From assembly GCF_015668195.1 (NCBI RefSeq), contig NZ_JADPFC010000003.1:62001-126000 (forward strand): a stretch of DNA of 64,000 bases. The letters run 5' to 3'. The DNA is from Romboutsia_C sp015668195. Lineage in GTDB: Bacteria; Bacillota; Clostridia; Peptostreptococcales; Peptostreptococcaceae. Positions 1-8,207 of this stretch are shown piece by piece. Each line of letters opens with the position of its first letter. Within the stretch, counting starts at the first letter, position 1. The notes beneath the pieces are model-generated. The model worked only from the letters and a program-made list of their open reading frames with translations, did no database searches and had not been told where the DNA came from. The position numbers were made by a program, and so were the translations under genes.

Positions 1-711
1 AAGTAGCTCTTTATCTAAAGTAAGTAAATACTTTAATTTGAAGTTAAGTTTTTTATCTATCTTAAATAAGTAAGTAACTATTACTGTAAATTCTATAATT
101 CTAGCTATAAGAGTAGCTATTGCTGCTCCTTGTATTCCAAGTTCTGGTGCCCCTAATTTACCAAATATTAAAACCCAATTTAGAAAAATATTAAATCCAA
201 AAGATGTTAAAGATGCAAATAAAGCAACTTTAACTGATCCTACTGTTCTAAATAAAATATTTACTGTAGTAGATATTCCTTGGAATATAAAGGATAATGA
301 TATTATCTTAAGGTACATTACTCCTTGATTTGACACAGGTAATTCACTAGTATATATAGACATTATTTTATCTGGTATAAACTGTGATAAACTTAAGAAA
401 ATTATAGCAAAAACTATACTAGCTCTTATCAATATTGATAATACTTTGTTAATAGAATTTATATCCTTCTTCCCCCAAAATTGACCAGATAATACACCTG
501 CTCCTCCACCTAGCCCAAAGTTAATAATTAAAAATATAAAACAAAATTGATTTGCTAAAGATGCTGCTGATAGTGTTATCTCTCCAAAAGAGCCTAACAT
601 CATAGTATCTGTCATACTTACACCAACATTTATAAGTCCTTGCATGGCTATCGGTATACTAATTTTTAGTACATCTTTATAAAAAGATTTTTCTTTCACA
701 AAAATACTCAT
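1..711 (-). CDS. MATE family efflux protein, N-terminal part (cut by window edge)
   Basis: The reading frame is open from an ATG at 711 to base 1, giving about 237 N-terminal residues of a multidrug/toxin extrusion (MATE) antiporter; the C-terminal half lies outside the window. The translation starts MSIFVKEKSFYKDVLKI and continues with alternating hydrophobic helices, including the MATE-like IPIAMQGLINVGVSMTD segment in helix 1. A strong AGGAGG lies 9 bases upstream of the start. MATE proteins export cationic compounds using Na+ or H+ gradients across the inner membrane. It is a different protein from the complete MATE at 1577-2914. Its leader carries a promoter and a terminator-like hairpin, so expression may be attenuated. 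Substrate unknown. Confidence 0.85.
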   Translation of the reverse strand, partial: MSIFVKEKSFYKDVLKISIPIAMQGLINVGVSMTDTMMLGSFGEITLSAASLANQFCFIFLIINFGLGGGAGVLSGQFWGKKDINSINKVLSILIRASIVFAIIFLSLSQFIPDKIMSIYTSELPVSNQGVMYLKIISLSFIFQGISTTVNILFRTVGSVKVALFASLTSFGFNIFLNWVLIFGKLGAPELGIQGAAIATLIARIIEFTVIVTYLFKIDKKLNFKLKYLLTLDKELL

Positions 712-751
712 ATTATCTTTCCTCCTTATTTTAATAACTTATTTATGATAT

Positions 752-797
752 AAAAAGCTGGATAAGTCGCAAGCTTAAAGCTCACTTCTTATCCAGC
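752..797 (-). terminator. Terminator-like hairpin in the leader of the partial MATE gene (possible attenuator)
   Basis: On the minus strand GCTGGATAAG pairs perfectly with CTTATCCAGC (757-766 with 788-797) and is followed directly by TTTTT. The inner 21 bases contain a second small dyad (AGCTT/AAGCT). It lies about 40 bases before the start codon and downstream of the predicted promoter, so it sits inside the leader. I did not recognise a known riboswitch or T-box upstream of it. Confidence 0.6.
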
Positions 798-846
798 ATA
801 TAATCTTAATTTATAAGCACATTTTAATTATTAGCTTGATTATTTT

Positions 847-875
847 ATTATATTATATAATATTTTATTTGTAAA
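847..875 (-). promoter_or_regulatory. Predicted sigma-A promoter for the partial MATE gene
   Basis: Minus strand: TTTACA (-35, 870-875), 17-base spacer, TATAAT (-10, 847-852). It is the only good match in the 384-base gap 712-1095. The rest of that gap holds the leader hairpin and the terminator at 992-1047. Confidence 0.5.
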
Positions 876-991
876 TTATTTAAGTTTAAAACAATGATAC
901 AATTATATAAATTTTCTTTTGCTAAAACATAATTTAAATTGTCCATAGTTATTATTTTGAGAGTTAAATTTTAGAACTTTTTAATTCAAAG

Positions 992-1047
992 TAAAAATAA
1001 AAGAAGATACTACCATAGCCTTATGATAATATCTTCTTTTATTTTTA
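992..1047. terminator. Intrinsic terminator downstream of the 100-aa hypothetical gene
   Basis: A long near-perfect stem, AAAATAAAAGAAGATA with its complement on the far side and a small mismatched tip, has T-rich sequence on both ends. It can end transcription of the minus-strand gene at 1096-1398 and works in either direction. Confidence 0.75.
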
Positions 1048-1095
1048 ATATTTTCAAATTGAATTTTACTTATTATCTAACTTAACTTTATATTA

Positions 1096-1398
1096 TTAAA
1101 AATACATCTTATCGCTATCTTTATAACAGTAGTATGTCTTTTCCTTTGTTTCTATACGTAAAGAATCATCATATACTACTACCTCATCTATAGCACTATC
1201 TTCTACTTCACATACAGTAGTATTTTTACATTCTCCAAAGCTTAAGTATCCTTTATCCTCTTTAGGCTCATATCTAAATTTTATATTAGCCTCTTTTATA
1301 TTCATTTCTTCACCGTTTACTTTATTGCTTACTTTTATATCTGTATATTCATTTGTAAGAAGTAAATTTTGTATTTTGTAAGTTAATTTATCAGTCAT
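1096..1398 (-). CDS. Small acidic hypothetical protein (100 aa)
   Basis: I do not recognise the family. The product is 100 residues, acidic and soluble-looking. It has no signal peptide or membrane segment, and ends in an aromatic-rich tail (KEKTYYCYKDSDKMYF). Two cysteines (ECKNTTVCEVED) lie mid-protein. The Shine-Dalgarno is weak (AAGG four bases before ATG). It is very likely a real gene because a decayed copy occurs at 17254-17399 with the same N-terminal stretch (KLxYxIQNxLLxNE) and the same KMYF end. It stands alone between two terminators. Confidence 0.6.
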   Translation of the reverse strand: MTDKLTYKIQNLLLTNEYTDIKVSNKVNGEEMNIKEANIKFRYEPKEDKGYLSFGECKNTTVCEVEDSAIDEVVVYDDSLRIETKEKTYYCYKDSDKMYF

Positions 1399-1531
1399 AA
1401 CCTTATGTCTATTTCTAAGTATATTTAATACTTAGAATCCTTTCATTATATTTATATATTTAATATAACAAACTTAATTGATATTATCAATTAGGCACTT
1501 TTTTGTAACTATTATTTTATAGTAGATTGTA

Positions 1532-1568
1532 AAAAAACACCCTATCAAATATTGATATGGGTGTTTTC
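1532..1568 (-). terminator. Intrinsic terminator of the iron-uptake/MATE operon
   Basis: Stem AAAACACCCTATC / GATATGGGTGTTTT, flanked by A/T runs, lies 9 bases after the MATE stop codon. It closes the operon that starts at the Fur-type promoter near 6990. Confidence 0.75.
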
Positions 1569-1576
1569 TTTTAAAT

Positions 1577-2914
1577 TTATTTTATTTTTTTAAACTCTCT
1601 TAATAAAAATATACCTACTATAATCATAGCAATTACATCTGATATTGATTGTGATGCCCATACTCCATTTAATCCGTATATTCTAGGTACTACAAGTATA
1701 ACAGGTATCAATATTATAACTTGTCTTAATAAACTTAAAAACATAGATATCTTTGCACTACCTATTGACTGGAAATACACTGCTCCTAAAATAGAAATAC
1801 CTATTGTTGGTAATGCAAATGTATATATATTTATTCCATTCATAGCTAAATTAGTAAGCTCACTATCATTTGTAAATATACTAATTAATAACTCTGGAAA
1901 TAATCTAATAAGTATAAACCCAAAAGTTAATATTATTGTTCCCGCTGACATAGCTATTAACAATGTTTTTTTAGTACGGTCATATTGCTTAGCCCCATAA
2001 TTATATGCAATTATAGTTTGCATTCCTTGGCTTAATCCAAATACAGGCATTAAAAATATCAAGTATATAGATGTTATGGTTGTCATAGCACCTATTGCTA
2101 AATCTCCACCATATGCTTTTAGTACTCTATTTGTTACTAAATGTATAGAGCCTGATGCTAGTTCCATAAAAAATGGGGTTAATGCTATTAATATAATAGC
2201 TTTTAAAAGTCTTTTTTCTAATCTAATATTTTTTATTTTTAGCTTAATATTTGATTTTCCCAGTGTAAAATAATATGTAGACCATATAAATACTAACATC
2301 TGACACATTATAGTTCCTATAGCTGCACCTTTTATTCCCATATCAAATCCAAATATAAATATAGGATCTAATATTAGATTAAGAATACAACTTATTATCA
2401 TCATTGTGGCAGCTAGCTTAGGTCTTCCTTCTGCTCTTATAGCACTATTAAGTGCAAACCCTGGTAAATTAAACCACGCACCAAAGAATATTACACTCAT
2501 ATAATCTCTTGCATATTTAATGGTATCAACACTTGCTCCAAATGTATAAAGTATGTCATCTAAAAAGAGTGCTCCCACTATCATTATTAATATAGCAACA
2601 ACTATTTCTAAAGCAAATGTATTTCCTAATATTCTTTCAGCTTCATCTTTATTGCCTTCACCAAGCTTTATAGATATATTTGTACTTCCTCCAATAGCAA
2701 TTCCTACACAAAATGCTCCTAATATTGTAAATAAAGGCATTGTAACTCCAAGTCCAGATATAGCTAGTGCTCCTACATCCTTAATAGATCCTATAAAAGC
2801 CCTATCCACTGTATTATATAAAGATGTTACCATCATTGCTAATATAGCAGGTACTGAATACTTAAGTAATAACCTTCCTATTTTATCTTCTTTTAAAGCT
2901 TGTTGACTTTCCAT
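1577..2914 (-). CDS. MATE family efflux transporter (MepA-like)
   Basis: A complete 445-residue MATE antiporter with twelve predicted membrane helices. It opens with the family's typical cytosolic lead-in and helix 1 (GRLLLKYSVPAILAMMVTS) and carries the repeated SLYNTVDRAFIG-type segment after it. Length is normal for MATE proteins. The ATG at 2914 has GGAG 9 bases upstream. It starts 10 bases after the siderophore ATPase stop with no terminator between, so it is the last gene of the Fur-box operon. Known relatives export drugs; the setting suggests export of an iron-related compound or siderophore, but no siderophore biosynthesis gene is in the window, so that is inference only. Confidence 0.85.
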   Translation of the reverse strand: MESQQALKEDKIGRLLLKYSVPAILAMMVTSLYNTVDRAFIGSIKDVGALAISGLGVTMPLFTILGAFCVGIAIGGSTNISIKLGEGNKDEAERILGNTFALEIVVAILIMIVGALFLDDILYTFGASVDTIKYARDYMSVIFFGAWFNLPGFALNSAIRAEGRPKLAATMMIISCILNLILDPIFIFGFDMGIKGAAIGTIMCQMLVFIWSTYYFTLGKSNIKLKIKNIRLEKRLLKAIILIALTPFFMELASGSIHLVTNRVLKAYGGDLAIGAMTTITSIYLIFLMPVFGLSQGMQTIIAYNYGAKQYDRTKKTLLIAMSAGTIILTFGFILIRLFPELLISIFTNDSELTNLAMNGINIYTFALPTIGISILGAVYFQSIGSAKISMFLSLLRQVIILIPVILVVPRIYGLNGVWASQSISDVIAMIIVGIFLLREFKKIK

Positions 2915-2923
2915 AAATTACTC

Positions 2924-3709
2924 CTATACCACCATATCATAAGTTATACATACTGGTTTTTGAGTTCTAGGATCTTCAACAATCTCAGCATCTATATTAA
3001 ATAACTCTTTAAGATTTTCTTTTGTCATAACCTCATATGCACTACCTTGACATGCTATTTTTCCTTTTTTGACACCTATCATATGATCTGCAAATCTAGC
3101 TGCATTGTTAAGTTCATGTATTACCATAACAATAGTTGTTCCTTGTTTTCTATTTAAATCTTCTAATAACTTTAATACTTCTAATTGGTGAGCTAAGTCT
3201 AAATATGTTGTGGGTTCATCAAGTATAAGTATATCTGTTTGTTGAGCTAGTGCCATAGCAATCCAAGCTCTTTGTCTTTGACCTCCAGATAAAGCTTCCA
3301 TAGGTCTATCTCTAAATTCCTCTATTCCAGTTGATTTTAATGCCCATGTAACTATATCATTGTCTTCTTTTTTTAATTTACCAAATCCCTTTTGGTGAGG
3401 AAATCTTCCATAAGCTATTAACTCCTCTACTGTAAGGCCACTTGGAGCCTGAGGACTTTGTGGAAGAACTGCCATAGTTTTTGCTAATTCTTTTGGACTT
3501 TGCTCCTTTATATTTTTGTCATTTATATATATATCACCACTTTTAGGTTGTATAATTCTAGCTATAGTTTTTAATATAGTTGATTTTCCACATCCATTAG
3601 ACCCTATTATTGTAGTTATTTTTCCTTTTGGTATATCTAAATTTAAATCTTTTACTATATCTAAATTTCCATATGAAATATTTAAATCTTTAGTATTTAT
3701 ACAGTTCAT
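2924..3709 (-). CDS. Iron-siderophore ABC transporter ATP-binding protein (FhuC/FecE type)
   Basis: 261-residue ATPase that powers iron-siderophore import through the two permeases encoded upstream. Walker A is GSNGCGKST (about residues 36-44). The ABC signature LSGGQRQR is followed by LILDEPTTYLDLAHQ (Walker B and D-loop), typical of the FepC/FhuC group, and the switch histidine lies in VMVIHELN. AAGGAG precedes the ATG at 3709. The gene follows the second permease by 46 bases and is followed by the MATE gene after 9 bases. Expression is probably iron-repressed through the Fur boxes at 6909-6952. The exact siderophore cannot be told from sequence. Confidence 0.92.
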   Translation of the reverse strand: MNCINTKDLNISYGNLDIVKDLNLDIPKGKITTIIGSNGCGKSTILKTIARIIQPKSGDIYINDKNIKEQSPKELAKTMAVLPQSPQAPSGLTVEELIAYGRFPHQKGFGKLKKEDNDIVTWALKSTGIEEFRDRPMEALSGGQRQRAWIAMALAQQTDILILDEPTTYLDLAHQLEVLKLLEDLNRKQGTTIVMVIHELNNAARFADHMIGVKKGKIACQGSAYEVMTKENLKELFNIDAEIVEDPRTQKPVCITYDMVV

Positions 3710-3755
3710 TTTTATCTCCTTTTGGTTAATTCTTTTGCTTTTTAAATGACTTTAT

Positions 3756-4769
3756 TTATTCTGATAACATCAGATAAATAAAGTATGGAACCCCTATTAT
3801 TGCCACTACTATTCCTACAGGAATTTCCATAGGTGCTATTAAATTTCTAGCTATAGTATCAGACACTAATAAAATTAAACTTCCTACAAGTGCAGCTGTA
3901 GGAATCAATTTTTTATGCTTAGGTCCTACTAGTTTTCTAGCTATATGCGGTGCAACTAATCCTAAAAAACCTATACTTCCTGCTACAGAAGTCGCTACAC
4001 CTGCTAGTATTACTGCATATATTATTAATTTTCTTCTCTCTTTTTCAACCTCTATACCTAATCCTGTTGACACTTCATCTCCTAAATTTAGTACATCTAA
4101 ATATCTAGATTTGTATATAGTTAGCAAAGTAAATATTAGTATAAAAGGTAAAACTGCTAATACATATTTCCAGCTTGCTCCCCATATACTTCCTGAAGTC
4201 CACGCCATTACTCTATTAAATTCTTGTGTTGTAAATCTTAATTGGAATATTGTAAGTAGTGATGTAAATGCTACATTTATACCTATACCTATTAATAATA
4301 ACCTAGATGAATTTATTCCATTTTTCCATGCAAGTATATAAATTAAAAATGCCCCAAATATAGCTCCTGATAAGGCAACTATTGGCATTGTAAATATCGT
4401 CATATTACTTATACCATCGTATACATTTCCATTCATAATATAAATGTATATAACAACGAATAATGCAGCTCCTGAGTTTATTCCTAGTATTCCTGAGTCT
4501 GCTAAATCATTCTTGGTAACACCTTGTAAAATAGTACCTGCTATTGCCAAAGCTGTTCCAACTAGAATTCCAATTACAATTCTAGGTAATCTTAGCTTAA
4601 ATATAGCAATTTCATGACTTTTAGACCCTTGTCCTACTAAAGTTTTTATAACATCTAATGGTTTGATAGATAGTGATCCCATATTTAAACTAACTAAAAA
4701 TGTAGCAAATATTAGTACCATTAAAATACCTATAATCATAATAAATTTTTTATTTTTACTCATATTCAT
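3756..4769 (-). CDS. Iron-siderophore ABC transporter permease 2 (FecCD family)
   Basis: 337-residue FecCD/BtuC-type permease with about nine to ten membrane helices. Family landmarks are the RLPRIVIGILVGTALAIAGTILQG region near the N-terminus, the cytosolic coupling-helix region LNLGDEVSTGLGIEVE, and the C-terminal GFLGLVAPHIARKLVG segment. The start is within 3 bases of the stop of permease 1; the Shine-Dalgarno AAAGGA is some 13 bases back, so translational coupling is likely. It probably forms a heterodimer with the 4773-5786 product, contacting the ATPase inside and the lipoprotein outside. Confidence in function is high; specificity within iron chelates is inferred. Confidence 0.92.
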   Translation of the reverse strand: MNMSKNKKFIMIIGILMVLIFATFLVSLNMGSLSIKPLDVIKTLVGQGSKSHEIAIFKLRLPRIVIGILVGTALAIAGTILQGVTKNDLADSGILGINSGAALFVVIYIYIMNGNVYDGISNMTIFTMPIVALSGAIFGAFLIYILAWKNGINSSRLLLIGIGINVAFTSLLTIFQLRFTTQEFNRVMAWTSGSIWGASWKYVLAVLPFILIFTLLTIYKSRYLDVLNLGDEVSTGLGIEVEKERRKLIIYAVILAGVATSVAGSIGFLGLVAPHIARKLVGPKHKKLIPTAALVGSLILLVSDTIARNLIAPMEIPVGIVVAIIGVPYFIYLMLSE

Positions 4770-4772
4770 AAT

Positions 4773-5786
4773 CTATTTTTTATCCTTTCTAACAAGGTAT
4801 ATAAACATAGGAACTCCTAATAATGCTGTTAAAGAACCTATTGGTGTCTCATAAGGGGGATTAATCATTCTAGCCATAATATCACTGTATACAAGTAAAA
4901 CCGAACCTAATATCATTGAGCTAGGTATTATATATTTATAATCTGCTCCTACTACTCCTTTGGCAATTTGAGGAACTATCAATCCTACAAATACTATATT
5001 TCCAGCTACAGAAACAGATGCTCCAGTTAAAAGTATTACTATTATTAAACTCACAAACCTAACTGCATTTGTTCTTTGCCCTAATCCGATGGCAACTTCT
5101 TCTCCTAAACTTAAAATAGTTATCTTAGGTGCCATAAATATAGCTCCTATAAATGCAGCTCCTCCTACTATAGATAATAGTTTAACACCTTCCCACTTAG
5201 CACTAACTAATCCTCCAGAAATCCAAAAGCTTAATTGTTGAGATAAGTTAAAATACATCGCTATTCCCATAGCTAATGATATAAGTAAAGTACCTAATGC
5301 AGTTCCTGCAAGGGCAAGCTTTACTGGGTCTACTTTCCTCGCAGACCTTGAGCTTATAAAATAAACTAAAAGTCCACTTATACTAGCTCCTAAAAAGGCA
5401 AATATCATTAATCCAAAACTATCTATAACTAAATTTTTATATACCCTTTGTAATACGAAAGCCACTGCTATCATAAACGTAGCTCCTTGTGTTATACCCA
5501 TTACAGATGGTTCTGCAATAGGATTTCTAGTTATACCTTGCATTATAGCTCCTGCTACTGCTAAAAAACCTCCAACAAGAGCAGCGCAAATGGCTCTTGG
5601 TATCCTAACATCCCTAACTATCTTAATACTTACATCATTACTATTTGTAAATAAGCTTTGTATTATTGTTTGAAAATCTATATCTTTTGCTCCTAGTGAA
5701 ATAGATATAACTATTCCAGCTATAAGCAATATTATTCCTATAAGCATAAATGAATAAGCTAAAGTTTTCTTGCTTAATTTCTTCAT
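4773..5786 (-). CDS. Iron-siderophore ABC transporter permease 1 (FecCD family)
   Basis: 337-residue FecCD-type permease, a paralogue of the next gene with the same plan: RIPRAICAALVGGFLAVAGA near the N-terminus, ILSLGEEVAIGLGQR as the ATPase coupling loop, and IVFVGLIVPQIAKGVVG near the C-terminus. AAGGAGGAG precedes the ATG at 5786. It is separated from the binding-protein gene by 154 bases containing a strong hairpin at 5891-5927. That arrangement often lets more binding protein than permease be made. It lies in the membrane and forms the translocation pathway with permease 2. Confidence 0.92.
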   Translation of the reverse strand: MKKLSKKTLAYSFMLIGIILLIAGIVISISLGAKDIDFQTIIQSLFTNSNDVSIKIVRDVRIPRAICAALVGGFLAVAGAIMQGITRNPIAEPSVMGITQGATFMIAVAFVLQRVYKNLVIDSFGLMIFAFLGASISGLLVYFISSRSARKVDPVKLALAGTALGTLLISLAMGIAMYFNLSQQLSFWISGGLVSAKWEGVKLLSIVGGAAFIGAIFMAPKITILSLGEEVAIGLGQRTNAVRFVSLIIVILLTGASVSVAGNIVFVGLIVPQIAKGVVGADYKYIIPSSMILGSVLLVYSDIMARMINPPYETPIGSLTALLGVPMFIYLVRKDKK

Positions 5787-5890
5787 AACTCCTCCTTAAA
5801 TTAAATTTAACTGAAATACTTTTTTAAATATACCCATAAAATTTAATTGTAATTACTTTTTAATTGAAATTAATTATCTATAAATTAAAT

Positions 5891-5927
5891 AGTAGGTGAC
5901 AAAAGTTATATCCTTTTACCACCTACT
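5891..5927 (-). terminator. Intercistronic hairpin between binding protein and permease genes
   Basis: AGTAGGTG pairs with CACCTACT, with further pairing inside the arms, on the minus strand just after the binding-protein stop codon. The following TATTTAATTT is only a weak U-tract, so partial termination or 3'-end protection of the binding-protein mRNA is more likely than full termination. Confidence 0.55.
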
Positions 5928-5940
5928 CTATATACTTATA

Positions 5941-6885
5941 TTATTTTACAACTTCATCTTTGATTGATTGTAATAATAATTCTCTTCCTATTGGATTGTA
6001 TGCTTGACTGAAGTATGGACTTGCGTCAAGTATTGTTACATTACCTTCTTTTACAGCTCTTATCTCTGGCCATACTGTGCTTTTTTCTAAATCGGCCTTA
6101 TCTGAATCTGTAGCTATAACTATTATATGATCTGCATCTATTTCAGTTAAACCTTCCATAGTAACAGTTGGTAAAGTTATTCCATCTTGCTTAGGCATAT
6201 TAGCAGGTTGAGGTAATCCCATATCATCTTTTAATACTGTCCCTATACCACCTTCAGTAAATACCATAAATTGACCTTGACTAGCTAATACTGTTAAGTA
6301 TGTTTTATCCCCATTAGCTTTCTTTATTTCTTCACCTAATTTTTTGGCTTTTGCATAATAGTTATCTAACCATTTTTGAGCTTCTTTTTCTTGACCAAAT
6401 AAATTAGCTACATCTTTAAGTTTAGCTTCCCAATCATTTGCTTCATCTTTTAACATAACTACTGGAGCTATTTCTTTTAATTGATCATATATCTTTTCTT
6501 GTCTTGGAGCCATTATTATTAAATCCGGATTAGATTCTAATATTGCTTCTATATCCATTGTGTCCATCATTGAGTGACCAACTACTTTTGCCTTTCCTAA
6601 CTTATCCTCTACGTATGATGGAACTTTATCTGTTTTATATGAATCTACATTTGCCGTAGCTACTGGAGTATGTCCTAGTAAAACTAACTCTTCACTACTT
6701 CCAGATATATCAACTATTCTTTTAGGATCTGCTGGTATTTCTACCTCTCCTTTTACCGATTGTACTACTCTTGTTTCTTCCTTTGTATTACTTTCTTCAT
6801 TGTTACTGTTTCCCGAACAACCAGTAACAATTCCAAGAGTAGCTATTGTTAAACCTAATACTACTAATGATTTTAATCTTTTCAT
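5941..6885 (-). CDS. Iron-siderophore-binding lipoprotein (FhuD/FepB-like)
   Basis: 314-residue extracellular lipoprotein that captures an iron chelate and delivers it to the FecCD permeases. It has a lipoprotein signal peptide ending in VTGC, so Cys23 would be the lipidated residue, followed by a polar serine/asparagine linker. The mature part fits the helical-backbone class III binding fold: PKRIVDISGSSEELVLLG at the start of lobe 1, then EAILESNPDLIIMAP. GGAGG lies upstream of the ATG at 6885. It is the first gene of the operon, directly downstream of a promoter and two Fur-box-like sequences. Ferric siderophore is the likely ligand; heme or cobalamin is less likely given the Fur sites. 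Confidence 0.88.
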   Translation of the reverse strand: MKRLKSLVVLGLTIATLGIVTGCSGNSNNEESNTKEETRVVQSVKGEVEIPADPKRIVDISGSSEELVLLGHTPVATANVDSYKTDKVPSYVEDKLGKAKVVGHSMMDTMDIEAILESNPDLIIMAPRQEKIYDQLKEIAPVVMLKDEANDWEAKLKDVANLFGQEKEAQKWLDNYYAKAKKLGEEIKKANGDKTYLTVLASQGQFMVFTEGGIGTVLKDDMGLPQPANMPKQDGITLPTVTMEGLTEIDADHIIVIATDSDKADLEKSTVWPEIRAVKEGNVTILDASPYFSQAYNPIGRELLLQSIKDEVVK

Positions 6886-6908
6886 GTCATTCCTCCGTGT
6901 TGTTATTT

Positions 6909-6952
6909 ATGTAATTATTATCATTATTTTTTGTTATTAATAATTATTATCA
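6909..6952 (-). promoter_or_regulatory. Two Fur-box-like operators upstream of the siderophore uptake operon
   Basis: Minus strand: TGATAATAATTATTA (6938-6952) and TGATAATAATTACAT (6909-6923). Both match the 7-1-7 Fur consensus TGATAATnATTATCA with one to three mismatches. They lie between the -10 element and the start codon of the binding protein, the expected place for iron-dependent repression. Confidence 0.8.
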
Positions 6953-6968
6953 CTTGAATTATATAATT

Positions 6969-6996
6969 ATTATATCATCTAATTTTTTATAGTCAA
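6969..6996 (-). promoter_or_regulatory. Predicted sigma-A promoter of the siderophore operon
   Basis: TTGACT (-35, 6991-6996), 16-base spacer, TATAAT (-10, 6969-6974) on the minus strand. The first Fur box begins 16 bases further downstream, covering the likely start site region. Confidence 0.7.
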
Positions 6997-7044
6997 TATA
7001 TTTTTATTTTATAAAATTTTTATATATTTTAAAATAAATAAAAA

Positions 7045-7072
7045 AATATTACCATACGCTTATGATAATATT
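7045..7072 (-). terminator. Intrinsic terminator of cheV
   Basis: AATATTATCATA / TATGGTAATATT stem followed by TTTTTATT on the minus strand, about 60 bases after the cheV stop. It insulates cheV from the siderophore promoter. Confidence 0.75.
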
Positions 7073-7130
7073 TTCTTATATTTAATATATTTAAAATGTA
7101 TTTTACTTAATCCTATTTAACTTTTCCTTA

Positions 7131-8057
7131 TTATTTTTCTGTTAATCTATCTATAATACTAACAAGATTAACTATTTCTGGCTTAGTTATCTGTTCATCC
7201 GCTCCAAGTGCCTGACCTTTAACACGTATTTCTTCGCTTATTAATGATGAAAATAGTATTAGTGGAATATCTTTTAAAACACTATCTTCTTTAACAAGTT
7301 TTGTTAATCTATGTCCATCCATTAGAGGCATTTCAATATCTGATACTATACAAGAAACATGATTTTCAATTGGATCACCACAAGTTTTTACTTCTAATAA
7401 ATAATCCCATGCTTCTTGTCCATTATCTGCCTTAACTGTGTTTTTATAACCTGCTTTGTGTAAACACTCGATTATAAGTTTTGAAAGTAACATTGAATCT
7501 TCTACAATTAAAATAGTTTTATCATTGCATTTACGATCACCTAATTTTTCTATAGCTTCAAATTGAATACTTGATTCTGGACTAATTTCTGCAATTATTT
7601 TTTCAAAATCTAATATAGTTATAAGTCTATCCTTGTATTCTGCAATACCTGTTGCTGCACCTTCATCTCCACCATATATAACTCTATCTGGTTTTTTTAT
7701 ATCTCCCCAAGAAACTCTATCAATACCAACTACTGAATTTACACGGAATGCAAAGTTTAACTTATTAAAATGAGTAACGATAAATATATCATGTCCTGCA
7801 TCTTTTGGTTTAGGAAGATTTAGATATTTTCCAAGATCTATAACTGTGATAATCTCATCTCTTGGCTTAAATACACCTTCTACAACATCATGTGAATTTG
7901 GCATTTTCTTTACTTCTTGAGCCATTAAAATTTCTCGTACTTTTGCTACATTTATACCAAATACTTCACCTGAAATTGTAAACTCCATAATCTCAAGTTC
8001 ATTAGTGCCAGACTCTAAAAGTATTTTCGTTTGACTTGTATTTTCTGAAAGTCCCAT
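7131..8057 (-). CDS. cheV: Chemotaxis coupling/receiver protein CheV
   Basis: 308 residues: a CheW-like domain (about 20-160) that couples chemoreceptors to CheA, followed by a response-regulator receiver domain (about 180-305). In the receiver the acidic pocket is at E186-D187, the phospho-acceptor is Asp240 in IVSDIEMPLMDG, and the conserved lysine is in QITKPE. This CheW-REC order and length are diagnostic of CheV, which adapts receptor arrays when phosphorylated. TTGGAGG precedes the ATG. The gene stands alone; no other chemotaxis gene is in the window. Confidence 0.92.
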   Translation of the reverse strand: MGLSENTSQTKILLESGTNELEIMEFTISGEVFGINVAKVREILMAQEVKKMPNSHDVVEGVFKPRDEIITVIDLGKYLNLPKPKDAGHDIFIVTHFNKLNFAFRVNSVVGIDRVSWGDIKKPDRVIYGGDEGAATGIAEYKDRLITILDFEKIIAEISPESSIQFEAIEKLGDRKCNDKTILIVEDSMLLSKLIIECLHKAGYKNTVKADNGQEAWDYLLEVKTCGDPIENHVSCIVSDIEMPLMDGHRLTKLVKEDSVLKDIPLILFSSLISEEIRVKGQALGADEQITKPEIVNLVSIIDRLTEK

Positions 8058-8207
8058 TATAATCCTCCAATTTTCTCTACTAACTATTTTGATGTCTATA
8101 TATTCTATATACGTCTTTTATGTATAAATCTATAGGATTATTAATCATCTATTGTAACTAAACTCTTGTAACACTATAAATACTCTTATTTAATATTAAT
8201 GTCATCT

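Noticed and set aside
752..797. T-box, SAM or guanidine riboswitch in the MATE leader
   Set aside because: No specifier/T-box sequence or aptamer core seen; only a simple terminator hairpin.
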